A DNA stretch of 64,000 nt from an uncultured Clostridia bacterium (GCA_937891895.1 CALATN010000218.1:1-64000), one strand, 5' to 3'. Positions 7,920 through 17,088 are shown, numbered from the stretch's first letter. Numbers and translations: made by a program. Notes: generated from the letters alone by a model not told the origin.

Positions 7920-9467
7920 ATGAACATGAAAAAGACAATCGCTGCTCTCGCAGCAGGCGCAGTAGCTGTATCTGCAATGGCTACAACTGTATCCGCTCTC
8001 GCTGACACAACTCTTACTTACAACCTCGTTAAGAAGTACGAAGTTAAGGCTCCAAAGGCTAACACAGCAACATACGAGTTCACAGTACAGGATGCTACAG
8101 CAGTTGCTACAGAACTCACATTCACAAACGCTAAGGATAAGGTAAAGAGCGTTGTAATCAAGGTTGCTTCTTCTGCTGCTGGCGACCAGAATAAGATCTA
8201 CACATACTCTACAGATAAGGGTGCTCTCAACTACAATGCTAATATTACTGAAGATGGCGTAATTATTCTTGACAAGGAACTCCTTGGCTATTCACAGGAT
8301 GCTAAGCTCACACTCACAGTAACTGTTAACACAGAAACAAAGTATAAGACTGATCAGGGAATGACTGCTATTGAATGGATCAACCCTGACCTCAATACTG
8401 TAATTACAGCTGATTCTGATAACGGTGAAGCTACAAATGTAGTTCTTAAGGCTTACACAGCTGGCGATGAAAACAAGGTAGACGAATACTACGCTCCTTT
8501 CAAGACAGAAATCAAGAACAACAAGAACATTACAGCTTACCTCCAGGAAGGCGACGTTAAGACTGATAAGGATGTTAAAGATAAGGCATTCTATGATACT
8601 AAGGTAGTTACAGCTAAGGGCCAGGGCTACCACAACGTTGGTGCAGTTCTTAACGATGCTATCCAGAACTACGAAACAGTTACATTTACATTCAACACAG
8701 CTACAAATGGTATCATTTGGACAGTAGAAAACGAAATAACTAAGGAAAGACTTTTTGATAAGTACTATGTAGCAAATACTAAGTATGGTAATGCCGATAA
8801 GAAGGATGGCGGTAACTACACTGCAGCTCTCGCAGCAGCAGCAACTCCATCTTGGGCTAATGATGCTACACTCCTCGCATACTACAGCTCTGACTGGTTC
8901 GCTGATACATCTTACATGAGCTTTGACCAGCACCTCTACCAGGGTACAGTTAATCCATATGGTTCTTACATCACATCTTATGCTTCCGAAAACTCAGGTT
9001 ACACAGGCTTTGACTGGACAGGTTACAACCTCTTCCAGGGTGCTCTCGTAATCAACGAAAACCTCACAATGTCCCTCGCTGAAACAGATTACTTTGACTG
9101 GACAGCTACATCCCTCAGCTTTGACTGGGATGCAATCATGGATGGCGCTATGACATCTAACGATTACGCTGTATATCTCCACTCCATGAAGCTTGCTACA
9201 TCCAACACATGGTACTGGGATAACATGACTGTAACTCTTACAGCTGGTGCTGCTGACGACGTTGAAGCTGAAGCTGGTGTTGAAGCTGACGACGAAGAAC
9301 TCGCTGAAGAAGAAGTTGAAGAAGAAGTAGTAGAAGAAGAAGTTGAGGAAGAAGTAGAAGTAGAAGTAGAAGTTGCTAACCCAACAACAGGTAACGCTTC
9401 TGTTGCTCTCGCTGTAATTCCTGTAGCTCTCGCTGCTGCTGCTGTAGTTGCTAAGAAGAGAAGCTAA
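7920..9467 (+). CDS. Secreted, sortase-type cell-wall surface protein of unknown function
   Basis: This 515-residue protein has a classical signal peptide (MNMKKTIAALAAGAVAVSAM, cleavage probably near ALA-D at 28-29). A threonine-, alanine- and aromatic-rich body contains no cysteine. An acidic Glu/Val linker covers about 446-485. The end is a sorting-signal-like tail: NPTTG, a hydrophobic stretch of about 18 residues, then KKRS. This is the architecture of a sortase substrate with an NPxTG variant motif. Codon choice is strikingly narrow (ACA, CTC, GCT, GAA, AAG), and two strong promoters and an AAGGAGG ribosome site precede it, so very high expression is likely. No sortase gene is in the window. 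The body was not recognised as any adhesin or enzyme family. Confidence 0.85.
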   Translation: MNMKKTIAALAAGAVAVSAMATTVSALADTTLTYNLVKKYEVKAPKANTATYEFTVQDATAVATELTFTNAKDKVKSVVIKVASSAAGDQNKIYTYSTDKGALNYNANITEDGVIILDKELLGYSQDAKLTLTVTVNTETKYKTDQGMTAIEWINPDLNTVITADSDNGEATNVVLKAYTAGDENKVDEYYAPFKTEIKNNKNITAYLQEGDVKTDKDVKDKAFYDTKVVTAKGQGYHNVGAVLNDAIQNYETVTFTFNTATNGIIWTVENEITKERLFDKYYVANTKYGNADKKDGGNYTAALAAAATPSWANDATLLAYYSSDWFADTSYMSFDQHLYQGTVNPYGSYITSYASENSGYTGFDWTGYNLFQGALVINENLTMSLAETDYFDWTATSLSFDWDAIMDGAMTSNDYAVYLHSMKLATSNTWYWDNMTVTLTAGAADDVEAEAGVEADDEELAEEEVEEEVVEEEVEEEVEVEVEVANPTTGNASVALAVIPVALAAAAVVAKKRS

Positions 9468-9546
9468 TTGCGCGCTGGGATTACCCAGCTTCATGAAAGA
9501 TAACGACGGTTACTTTGGTAATTAAAGTTATTATTCTAGCATCATT

Positions 9547-9608
9547 AAGTGCTGTCCGTATGCAGAACGGACAGCACTTTTCTTTTGCCTGAGGCTCCGG
9601 CCTTGGGC
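9547..9608 (+). terminator. Tandem terminators after the surface-protein gene
   Basis: A 13-bp perfect stem, AAGTGCTGTCCGT (9547-9559) with ACGGACAGCACTT (9567-9579), is followed by TTTCTTTT. A second stem, GCCTGAGGC (9587-9595) with GCCTTGGGC (9600-9608), is followed by TTTTTG. Two terminators in a row fit a strongly transcribed gene. Confidence 0.9.
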
Positions 9609-9717
9609 TTTTTGTTTTGTACAATAATTCCGATTATACAGATAGTTTACTTAAACGTTTTTGATAAATTCATATGTAAATTTTATTCGTTTTTTGAACA
9701 ATGTTCATAATAAATAC

Positions 9718-9746
9718 TTGACAAGTATTAGGCAAATTGATATAAT
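9718..9746 (+). promoter_or_regulatory. Consensus sigma-A promoter of the ABC locus
   Basis: TTGACA (9718-9723), a 17-base spacer and TATAAT (9741-9746) with start expected near 9753. This is the only strong promoter seen ahead of the eight-gene locus. The palindrome GAACAATGTTC lies just upstream of the -35 and could be an activator or repressor site. Confidence 0.85.
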
Positions 9747-9858
9747 AATTATACAACTCTATATATTTTTATTAGTGGATAACATAATTTTTGTGTAATT
9801 ATCACTAAACTTACACATTGAACTTGTATGGTTTGCACTGTTTTTGTGCTGTTTAAAC

Positions 9859-9880
9859 TACCAATACCCACATATTGGTA
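9859..9880 (+). promoter_or_regulatory. Perfect inverted repeat in the leader of the ABC locus
   Basis: TACCAATA (9859-9866) and TATTGGTA (9873-9880) are perfect complements around CCCACA. It can be read as an RNA hairpin in the leader or as a DNA operator of about 22 bases. It lies about 80 bases before the start codon. Confidence 0.5.
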
Positions 9881-9962
9881 ATGCAAAACTGCGCCTCAGT
9901 GCCTTTTTTGCGTGTGCAAATTATCGGTTTTGAGTTAGGTTATATGAAAGGTGGTCTATCTG

Positions 9963-12878
9963 TTGTCAAGGAAAACGAATTTTAAAAGGACTCTGTCTGC
10001 GGCACTTGCAGTTCTCCTTTGTGTTTCTGTAATTCCTGCTTTCCCTGCGTTTGCGGAAAGTGAGCCTGTCAAGACTACTGCTGAAGCGCAGTACACTGAG
10101 GCTGCTCTTGCTTTCGAAAAGCAGAAAACTTACAGCGAATACTTTGATGAAATTGTAAATGTCAAGCGCCCGAATGCTGAGGCAATGCTCACTTACTCAG
10201 GTAAGAGCGACAATGCCGAAGCCGAAGTGACAACCTTCGAGGGCAAGGATAATGTTTTGGTATGGTCAAACGAAGAAGGCCGTATCGATTATACTGTTGA
10301 GGTTCCGCAAACAGGTGCATATCAGCTGGAGGTAAGCTATTACCCGCTTGAGGATGGCGCAAGCACTACTGAGCTTTCCGTTCTTCTCGACGGTGTTTCT
10401 CCGTATGATACTGCTACCCGTGCTACTCTCCCGCATATCTGGACAAGTGAATACCCTATTTCTACTGACTCTAAGGATAACGAAGTCCGTCCTCCTCAGG
10501 TACAGGCGGCAAGATGGGTTAAAACTATGGTTTACGATGTGGACGGTCTGTTCAATGACCCTCTCTACTTCGTTCTCGAGGAAGGTACCCATACTATTTC
10601 CTTTGAGTCTGAACGTGCGTCTGTTGCTATTGAGTATATCAAGCTTTGCAATACTGACGGTGCAAAGACTTATACAAAGCCTTCCGATGCTGAGCTTGCA
10701 AAGAACAGCGGTGCTGAGCCAATCAGACTTCAGGGCGAACAGTATGCTTATACAAACTCTCAGACTTTGTTCCCTACATACGACAGAGGTTCTTACCTTA
10801 CTGAACCTTCCCATCCGTCCAAACAGCGCTACAATACAGTAGGTGACGGTACTTGGGATACTGCAGGTCAGGCAATTACCTGGGAAATGGATGTTGCCGT
10901 TGCAGGTTATTACAAAATTGGTATCAAGGCTCGTCAGAACGAGCTCCGTGGTCTTTATACAAACCGCCGTCTGCTTATTGACGGTGAAGTGCCGAATGAA
11001 GCGTTTGAACAGCTGAAATTTATGTATGATGATGACTGGATTATGGTTGTTCCTGAAGATGCAAACGGTGAGGCCGCTTACGTTTATCTTGACAAGGGCA
11101 AGCACGAGCTTTCTCTTGAGGTAATCCCTGGCGAAATTGGCGAATCTATGAGAAGACTGGATGAAATCGTGTACACGGCAAACCAGTACTATATGCAGAT
11201 TCTTATGATTACCGGCCCTACACCTGACAAGTATACTGACTACTATATTCATAAGGAAATTCCTGAAATTCAGGACGTTTTCACTGAGCTTGCTGCTCAG
11301 CTTATTGAAGAAAAGGATAATATTGAAGGCCTTGCAGGTCAGAAGGGTACAGAAGCTGCTGCTCTGGAAAGACTTGCTACTGTTCTTGAAAAGGCAGCTG
11401 ATAAGCCTACAAAAATTCCTGATATGATTTCCAACAACTCCATCAAGGATAACGTTAACTCCGTTTCTTCCTGGATGCGTCAGTACCGTGAACAGCCTCT
11501 TGAAATTGACTTTATTGAGCTTGTTCCTGCTGATGGTGAGTTTACTTCTGTAAAATCAAATATCTTCAAGAGCTTCGGCTTCGGCTGTAAGGGCTTTGTC
11601 AACTCTTTCTTTGAAGACTATACACAGCTTTCCGATATCGAAGGCGACTCTATCAATGTATGGGTTTCTTCAGGCCGTGACCAGGCTAATGTTATCAAGC
11701 AGATGGTTGACTCTGACTATAACCCTGACGCTGATGTAAAGGTAGCTGTAAACCTTGTACAGGGTGCTATTATGGAAGCTGTTCTTGCCGGAAAGGGCCC
11801 TGACGTTGCTCTGTTTGTCGGAGGTGAATTCCCTGTAAACCTTGCTCTTCGTGACCTTGTTGTTCCTATGAACGATATGGAAGGCTTTGACGAGGTTATG
11901 GGCAGATTCCAGAGAAATGCTGCTGTTCAGTATACTTACGACGGCGATGTTTATGCTGTTCCTATCACACAGAGCTTCCCTATGATGTTCTATCGTAAGG
12001 ATATGCTTGCTCAGGTTGGTATCAGCGAGCCTCCTGAAACATGGGAAGAACTCATCGATATGCTTCCTGCTATTCAGAGAAAGTATATGCAGCCGGGTCT
12101 TATTCTCCCGGGCGTTGTAAACGGCGTTTCCGTTTCTCCTGCAACTGAAGCAGGTCACACATTTGCTCTGCTTATGCTCCAGTCAGGTACCAACTATTAC
12201 AATGAGGATCAGACTGCTACAAACTTCGATTCACAGGCTGCTGTTGATGCGTTTGCTACATGGACAGACTTCTATAATGTATATAAGTTTGACCAGACTT
12301 ACGACGCATTTACACGTTTCAGAACAGGTGAATCTCCTATTGTTATCCAGAACTACTGTACTTTCTACAATCAGCTGAATGTTGCCGCTCCTGAAATCAA
12401 GGGTCTGTGGGACTTCTGTGCTGTACCTGGTACAGAAAGAGCTGACGGTACTATTTCCCACGCTTCCAACTCCAATGGTGCGGGTGCTATCATCCTCTCC
12501 AGCTGTGATGACCAGGAAGCTGCATGGGAGTTCATCAAGTGGTTTACCGAAAAGGAAACAATGGTTGAATATGCACAGAACGTTGAAGGCGTAATGGGTC
12601 CTCTCGGTCGTGTTGACGTTGCAAATACTGAGGCGCTTCAGGAGCTTAACTGGTCCAACAGAGATCTTGAAAAGATTATGTATCAGATGGATCAGCTCGA
12701 GGAAATTCCTATCGTTCCTTCCGCATATGTTGTAACACGAAGCATTATGAACGCATTCAGAGCTGTTGTTAACGACAAGGAAAATGCGAGAGAAACACTC
12801 CGTTGGTACAACATTGATATCAACCGCGAAATCACAAGAAAACGAGAAAATCTCGGACTTGATGAAAAAGAAGAATAA
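9963..12878 (+). CDS. Large lectin-like/solute-binding protein of an ABC importer
   Basis: This secreted protein of about 971 residues is roughly twice the size of a usual sugar-binding protein. A signal peptide covers about 1-31. Two beta-rich segments follow (about 85-225 and 235-400) with jelly-roll carbohydrate-module features such as VEVPQTGAYQLEVSYYPL and LDKGKHELSLEVI. A helical linker covers about 420-520. The C-terminal half resembles SBP_bac_1 (GKGPDVALFVGGEFP, then TYDGDVYAVPITQSFPMMFY and KDMLAQVGISEPPETWEEL). I start it at TTG 9963, eight bases after AAGGTGG, rather than at GTG 9951, which lies inside that site. It lacks a lipobox cysteine, so how it stays at the membrane is unclear. 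It heads the locus and probably delivers a sugar to the next two permeases. Confidence 0.85.
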   Translation: MSRKTNFKRTLSAALAVLLCVSVIPAFPAFAESEPVKTTAEAQYTEAALAFEKQKTYSEYFDEIVNVKRPNAEAMLTYSGKSDNAEAEVTTFEGKDNVLVWSNEEGRIDYTVEVPQTGAYQLEVSYYPLEDGASTTELSVLLDGVSPYDTATRATLPHIWTSEYPISTDSKDNEVRPPQVQAARWVKTMVYDVDGLFNDPLYFVLEEGTHTISFESERASVAIEYIKLCNTDGAKTYTKPSDAELAKNSGAEPIRLQGEQYAYTNSQTLFPTYDRGSYLTEPSHPSKQRYNTVGDGTWDTAGQAITWEMDVAVAGYYKIGIKARQNELRGLYTNRRLLIDGEVPNEAFEQLKFMYDDDWIMVVPEDANGEAAYVYLDKGKHELSLEVIPGEIGESMRRLDEIVYTANQYYMQILMITGPTPDKYTDYYIHKEIPEIQDVFTELAAQLIEEKDNIEGLAGQKGTEAAALERLATVLEKAADKPTKIPDMISNNSIKDNVNSVSSWMRQYREQPLEIDFIELVPADGEFTSVKSNIFKSFGFGCKGFVNSFFEDYTQLSDIEGDSINVWVSSGRDQANVIKQMVDSDYNPDADVKVAVNLVQGAIMEAVLAGKGPDVALFVGGEFPVNLALRDLVVPMNDMEGFDEVMGRFQRNAAVQYTYDGDVYAVPITQSFPMMFYRKDMLAQVGISEPPETWEELIDMLPAIQRKYMQPGLILPGVVNGVSVSPATEAGHTFALLMLQSGTNYYNEDQTATNFDSQAAVDAFATWTDFYNVYKFDQTYDAFTRFRTGESPIVIQNYCTFYNQLNVAAPEIKGLWDFCAVPGTERADGTISHASNSNGAGAIILSSCDDQEAAWEFIKWFTEKETMVEYAQNVEGVMGPLGRVDVANTEALQELNWSNRDLEKIMYQMDQLEEIPIVPSAYVVTRSIMNAFRAVVNDKENARETLRWYNIDINREITRKRENLGLDEKEE

Positions 12879-12898
12879 CTTGATTGGAGGGGAAACCT

Positions 12899-13864
12899 TT
12901 GGCTGCTGAAACTCAGAAGAAGGAAATCTTGCTGCCTAATGAGCGAAAGATGTCCTTTAAAGAAAGATGGGCTTATACCTGGCACGAAATGAAGAGAAAC
13001 AAGATGTGTTATCTTATGCTGGCACCTTTTATGGTTTTCTTCATCGTGTTCACTGTAATTCCCGTTTGTATGTCACTGCCTATCGGCTTCACTGATTTCG
13101 ATATGGCACACTTCCCGCCGAAGTTTGTCGGCTTCCAGAACTTCTATACAATGTTCCTCGAAGACGACGTATTCATCGGCGCTATCAGAACAACACTTAT
13201 CTTTGCTATCTTTACAGGTCCGCTCAGCTATGTGCTCAGCTTCTTCCTTGCTTGGCTCATCAACGAGCTTCATCCTGTACTCAAGACAGTATTTACACTT
13301 ATTTTCTACGCACCATCAATGGCAGGTAACATCTACTTCGTATGGCAGCTCATCTTCTCGGGCGATACATACGGTTACCTCAATGCTGCACTTACTTCTC
13401 TCGGTATCACAACAGCTGCTGTTCAGTGGCTTACTGACGCGAACTATGTGCTTGTCTGCGTAATCATCGTTCAGCTGTGGGTATCTATGGGTGCAGGCTT
13501 CCTTGCTATGCGTGCAGGCTTCCAGGGTATCGACAAGGCGATGTATGAAGCAGGTGCTATCGAAGGTATCAGCAACAGATGGCAGGAGCTTATCTTCATT
13601 ACAATCCCTTCAATGGGTCCTCAGCTCATGTTTGCTGCTGTAATGCAGATCGTATCCGCATTTACTGTTGATATCGTAGGACGTAGCCTCGCAGGCTTCC
13701 CGTCCACAGACTATAAGGTTCATACCATTATGACTCACGCTTTCGACTACGGTTGGATCCGTTACGAAATGGGTTATTCTTCCGCAATATGCTTTGTCCT
13801 GTTCCTTGTAATGCTGATTTGTAACAATCTCATAGGCAAGCTTCTGGGCAAGTACATGAACTAA
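12899..13864 (+). CDS. Sugar ABC transporter permease (MalF/LacF type), pair 1
   Basis: This 321-residue inner-membrane subunit has six to seven membrane segments and the EAA-type loop EAGAIEGISNRWQELIFITIPS that docks to the ATPase. It belongs to the carbohydrate uptake-1 family, where two permeases form the channel. An in-frame TTG at 12884 exists, but TTG 12899 follows GGAGGGG (12886-12892) by six bases and is chosen. It lies 20 bases after the binding-protein gene and is followed after 22 bases by its partner permease. No ATPase gene follows, so a shared MsmX-like ATPase is inferred. Confidence 0.92.
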   Translation: MAAETQKKEILLPNERKMSFKERWAYTWHEMKRNKMCYLMLAPFMVFFIVFTVIPVCMSLPIGFTDFDMAHFPPKFVGFQNFYTMFLEDDVFIGAIRTTLIFAIFTGPLSYVLSFFLAWLINELHPVLKTVFTLIFYAPSMAGNIYFVWQLIFSGDTYGYLNAALTSLGITTAAVQWLTDANYVLVCVIIVQLWVSMGAGFLAMRAGFQGIDKAMYEAGAIEGISNRWQELIFITIPSMGPQLMFAAVMQIVSAFTVDIVGRSLAGFPSTDYKVHTIMTHAFDYGWIRYEMGYSSAICFVLFLVMLICNNLIGKLLGKYMN

Positions 13865-13886
13865 GAAACGAGGTGAGGAATACATA

Positions 13887-14858
13887 ATGGCTAAAAAAGA
13901 ACTGAAGCCTTCTCAGATTGCGGCTCAGATTGAGGCTGAAAATGCCGCTGCGCTTGAGGCTCTGAGAAAAAGGCGTGAAAAAGAGCATGCTAAGATGGAA
14001 AAGTCCAAGGGTACCAACAAGCAGGTTGGTAAGAGCTGGAAAAACGATATCGGTATTTTCCTCTTCCTTACATTCCTCGGTGCGTTCATGCTTCTCCCTA
14101 TCTACATCGCAATCGTTACATCTATCAAGCCGGTAAATGAAATCTTCATTATGCCGCCTCGTCTTTATGCGATGGACCCTACTTTTGACAACTTCAAGGA
14201 CCTTTTCGTTGTTGCAAACAACTCATGGGTTCCTTTCTCAAGAAACGTATTCAACAGTATCTTCGTTACTGTTGCAGCAACAGTTCTTCACGTTCTGTTT
14301 GCTTGTACAGCAGGCTTCGTACTTGCTAAGTGCAGATTCCCTGGCGCAAAGGCAATCAACAAGGTTGTTGTAATTGCCCTCCTTTTCAGCAGCCAGGTAA
14401 CCTACATCATGCAGTACATCGTTATGGCTAAGCTGGGTATGATCAATACATACTCCGCGCTCATTCTTCCTCTTATCGCTTCCTCTATGGGTCTTTACCT
14501 TATGATTCAGAGCGTTAGTACAATCCCTGACGCTATGATTGAAGCGTCAAAGGTTGACGGCGCAGGTCTTATGCGTATATGCTGGGGTATCGTAATGCCG
14601 AACTCCAAGCCTGCGGTTATGACAATTATCATCTTCCAGTTCCAGGCGGCTTGGAACTCCAACGGCGGTTCACTCGTATATGATGAAGCGCTCAAGACAA
14701 TTCCTACTGTTGTTCAGCAGATTGCTGCAGCAGGTATTGCACGTCAGGGTGCGATTGCGGCTTCCGCGGTTGTACTTATGATTCCGCCGCTTGCTATCTT
14801 CATTGCTGCCCAGAGTAACGTTATGGAAACTATGGCGCACGCCGGAATGAAAGACTAA
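13887..14858 (+). CDS. Carbohydrate ABC transporter permease (MalG type), pair 1
   Basis: This 323-residue permease has a charged N-terminal cytoplasmic extension of about 50 residues (many Glu, Arg and Lys), then six membrane segments. The docking loop is EASKVDGAGLMRICWGIVMP. It is the expected partner of the permease encoded just upstream. GAGGTGAGG precedes the ATG. The 3' end is part of an intercistronic hairpin. The extended charged N-terminus is longer than is usual for MalG-type proteins. Confidence 0.92.
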   Translation: MAKKELKPSQIAAQIEAENAAALEALRKRREKEHAKMEKSKGTNKQVGKSWKNDIGIFLFLTFLGAFMLLPIYIAIVTSIKPVNEIFIMPPRLYAMDPTFDNFKDLFVVANNSWVPFSRNVFNSIFVTVAATVLHVLFACTAGFVLAKCRFPGAKAINKVVVIALLFSSQVTYIMQYIVMAKLGMINTYSALILPLIASSMGLYLMIQSVSTIPDAMIEASKVDGAGLMRICWGIVMPNSKPAVMTIIIFQFQAAWNSNGGSLVYDEALKTIPTVVQQIAAAGIARQGAIAASAVVLMIPPLAIFIAAQSNVMETMAHAGMKD

Positions 14859-14880
14859 AAAATCTGCGATTTTTTGGTCT
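14852..14880 (+). terminator. Intercistronic hairpin after permease pair 1
   Basis: AGACTAAAAAATC (14852-14864) pairs with GATTTTTTGGTCT (14868-14880) over 13 bp with one wobble and a TGC loop. The stem includes the permease stop codon. There is no T-run after it, so it is more likely a processing or stability element than a full terminator. It could set a lower mRNA level for the genes that follow. Confidence 0.6.
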
Positions 14881-14951
14881 GAGAGATATCCGCATTGTTT
14901 ATATGAAATGCAATCCGGAACTGATTTTAATTTGAATTATGGAGGGATAAT

Positions 14952-16457
14952 ATGTCAGGCTTGAAAAAGCTTATTTCGCTTATTTCAGCGGCGGCAATCA
15001 GTATTTCCGTGCTTGCGGTAAATACCTCCGCGCTGGAAACATATGACCCTTACAGCTATGACAGATGGGGTGACGCCGTTTCTTCACAGGCAGGCTACAC
15101 CGCTGAAAAATACGTGGACGGAAATACGATCGGCTGCGGCTCTCTGAATGAGCCTGCTGACCTGTACATTTCCCACGACAACCTTATGTACATAGCAGAT
15201 AAGGGCAACAACAGAATCGTGGTTACTGACCTCGATTTCAACTTCAAGAAAGAGATGAAGGAATTCTCCTACAAGGATGAAAAGCTTACTCTTGCAAAGC
15301 CAACAGGCGTTTATGTTGACCAGTACACAGGCTACATCTATATCTGTGATACAGAAAATGACCGTGTTATCAAGTGCGATACAGACGGTAAGGTTGACAG
15401 ACTTTTTGAAAAGCCAACGGATGCACTTTATGACCAGGCTCTTACTTATAATCCGAGCAAGGTTCTTGTCGACAAGGCAGGCAACGTTTATGTTGTTGTT
15501 AAGTCACAGACAAAGGGTGCTGTAATGTTCAACTCTCAGGGTGATTTCCTTGGCTTCTACGGTGCAAACCGAGTTGAACAGACTGCTGAGGTTCTCGCAA
15601 ACGCTTTCTGGAAGATTTTCTCCACAGAGAAACAGAGAGACCGTATGACAAAACAGACTCCTATCGGCTTCTCAAACTTTGATATTGACGATGATGGCTT
15701 CATCTATACAGTTACAGATTCTCAGGAAACTACAACTGACCTTGTTAAGAAGCTCAATCCAAGAGGTAACAATATTATCGACTCTCTCGGTGTTGCTGAT
15801 ATGCAGTTCGGTGATAATCCTCCTGCTTACTATTCAATCTATTCCAAGAATTCCAGCCTTACCGACATTGACCTCGGTCCTAACGGCGAGCTGAATATTC
15901 TTGACTTCCAGCATGGCCGTATTTTCCAGTACGACAAGGAATGCTGGCTGCTGTTCATTGTCGGCGGCAAGGGCAATCAGCTTGGTCTGTTTGAGTCCGC
16001 TACCGCAATTGAAAGCTACGACAATCACCTTTATGTTGTTGACTCCATCAAGGACAACATCACAATCTTTACAAGAACAGTTTTCGGTGAAATTGTTACC
16101 GACGCTGCTAACCTTTACAATGACGGTCTTTACGAGGAATCTCTTGAGCCGTGGCAGAATGTTCTGAAGTATGACGGTAACTACCGCCGTGCTTACATCG
16201 GTATCGGTAACGCACTCTACAACAAGTATGAGTACGAGGAAGCTATGGAATACTTTGAAATTTCCATCAGCCGTGACCGATACAACAAGGCATTTGAGGG
16301 CTACAGAGATATCTGGCTCAAGGAAAACTATATGAAGTGCCTCATTGTTATTGCTGTACTTGTAATTCTTGGTTTCGTCTATAAGCATTTCCGCAAGAAG
16401 GGCAAGATTGTTTACCCTTGGGAAAATCGCCGCAGAGGCAGAAGGGGTGGTGTGTAA
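14952..16457 (+). CDS. Membrane-anchored NHL beta-propeller/TPR protein of the ABC locus
   Basis: This 501-residue exported protein has a signal peptide (about 1-26). NHL-type propeller repeats follow, for example LNEPADLYISHDNLMYIADK, NRIVVTDLDFNF and LAKPTGVYVDQ. A C-terminal part has two TPR-like units (LYEESLEPWQNVLKYDG, then YEYEEAMEYFEISISRD). One membrane helix near 455-475 leaves a short basic cytoplasmic tail (RRRGRRGG). The topology puts the propeller and TPRs outside the cell. Such propellers bind ligands or proteins, so it may organise the importer or sense substrate; this is inference. ATGGAGGG precedes the ATG. The stop is separated by one base from the next start. Confidence 0.82.
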   Translation: MSGLKKLISLISAAAISISVLAVNTSALETYDPYSYDRWGDAVSSQAGYTAEKYVDGNTIGCGSLNEPADLYISHDNLMYIADKGNNRIVVTDLDFNFKKEMKEFSYKDEKLTLAKPTGVYVDQYTGYIYICDTENDRVIKCDTDGKVDRLFEKPTDALYDQALTYNPSKVLVDKAGNVYVVVKSQTKGAVMFNSQGDFLGFYGANRVEQTAEVLANAFWKIFSTEKQRDRMTKQTPIGFSNFDIDDDGFIYTVTDSQETTTDLVKKLNPRGNNIIDSLGVADMQFGDNPPAYYSIYSKNSSLTDIDLGPNGELNILDFQHGRIFQYDKECWLLFIVGGKGNQLGLFESATAIESYDNHLYVVDSIKDNITIFTRTVFGEIVTDAANLYNDGLYEESLEPWQNVLKYDGNYRRAYIGIGNALYNKYEYEEAMEYFEISISRDRYNKAFEGYRDIWLKENYMKCLIVIAVLVILGFVYKHFRKKGKIVYPWENRRRGRRGGV

Positions 16458-16458
16458 T

Positions 16459-17088
16459 ATGCTGGATTTGACAAGAGGACAGTTCGTTAAACACGTAATT
16501 ACTCACCCTTTTGAGGGCTTTGAGGATCTCCGCTGGAAAAAAGCGGGCTCTATGGGAATTGCATTCTTCGTAGTATGCCTCCTTTTTGTTCAGCAGGTTG
16601 CTTACAGCAGACTTTACGGTTTCCAGTATTACTCTGATTATGATAAGATTTTTAATATTGTACCTTACATTTTCAAGAGTTTTATTCTCTTTGGTACATG
16701 GGTAGTTGCTAACTGGGCAATGTGTACTCTCTTTGACGGAGAGGGCACAATGAAGAATATCTTCATCAACTCAGCTTATGCGCTTATCCCTTACATTTCA
16801 GGTTATCTTATCGGTACAGTAATGTCCCATTTCCTTATTCAGGACGAATACGTATTTATCCAGGCTATCGAAATCATCGGTACTTGCTGGAGCTTCGTTC
16901 TTCTTATTTCGGGAATAAAGGCTGTACACCAGTTCACATTCGGAAAGACAATAGCGCTGATGCTGCTGACTATTGTGGCAATGATTGCTATTCTGTTCCT
17001 GCTCGTACTTCTTCTTACACTGTTCCAGCAGGTACTTATCTTTATTCTTTCCATCTACACAGAACTGTCTTACAGGTTCAGAGTTTAA
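16459..17088 (+). CDS. YIP1-like multispanning membrane protein of the ABC locus
   Basis: This 209-residue protein has about five to six membrane segments and a short N-terminal amphipathic region (FVKHVITHPFEGFEDLRWKK), typical of bacterial YIP1/DUF1282-like proteins. The frame is open upstream into the previous gene, but ATG 16459 comes one base after that gene's stop and has GAAGGGGTGG before it. Tight coupling with the NHL/TPR gene suggests the two proteins act together in the membrane. Bacterial YIP1 proteins have no settled function. Confidence 0.8.
   Translation: MLDLTRGQFVKHVITHPFEGFEDLRWKKAGSMGIAFFVVCLLFVQQVAYSRLYGFQYYSDYDKIFNIVPYIFKSFILFGTWVVANWAMCTLFDGEGTMKNIFINSAYALIPYISGYLIGTVMSHFLIQDEYVFIQAIEIIGTCWSFVLLISGIKAVHQFTFGKTIALMLLTIVAMIAILFLLVLLLTLFQQVLIFILSIYTELSYRFRV

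Larger units (their letters stand above)
9609..9962 (+). other. Promoter and leader region of the ABC locus
   Basis: About 350 bases without a gene. It contains an AAACGTTT core near 9655, the small palindrome GAACAATGTTC (9696-9706), a consensus promoter (9718-9746), and an untranslated leader of about 210 bases with a perfect hairpin at 9859-9880. No known riboswitch was recognised. Confidence 0.6.

Noticed and set aside
9951..9962. GTG 9951 as start of the binding-protein gene
   Set aside because: That codon lies inside the AAGGTGG ribosome site; TTG 9963 has correct spacing and starts a normal signal peptide.
10266..11252. A 328-codon minus-strand frame opposite the binding-protein gene
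   Set aside because: The plus-strand gene is well supported, and the opposite frame shows no domain or ribosome site.
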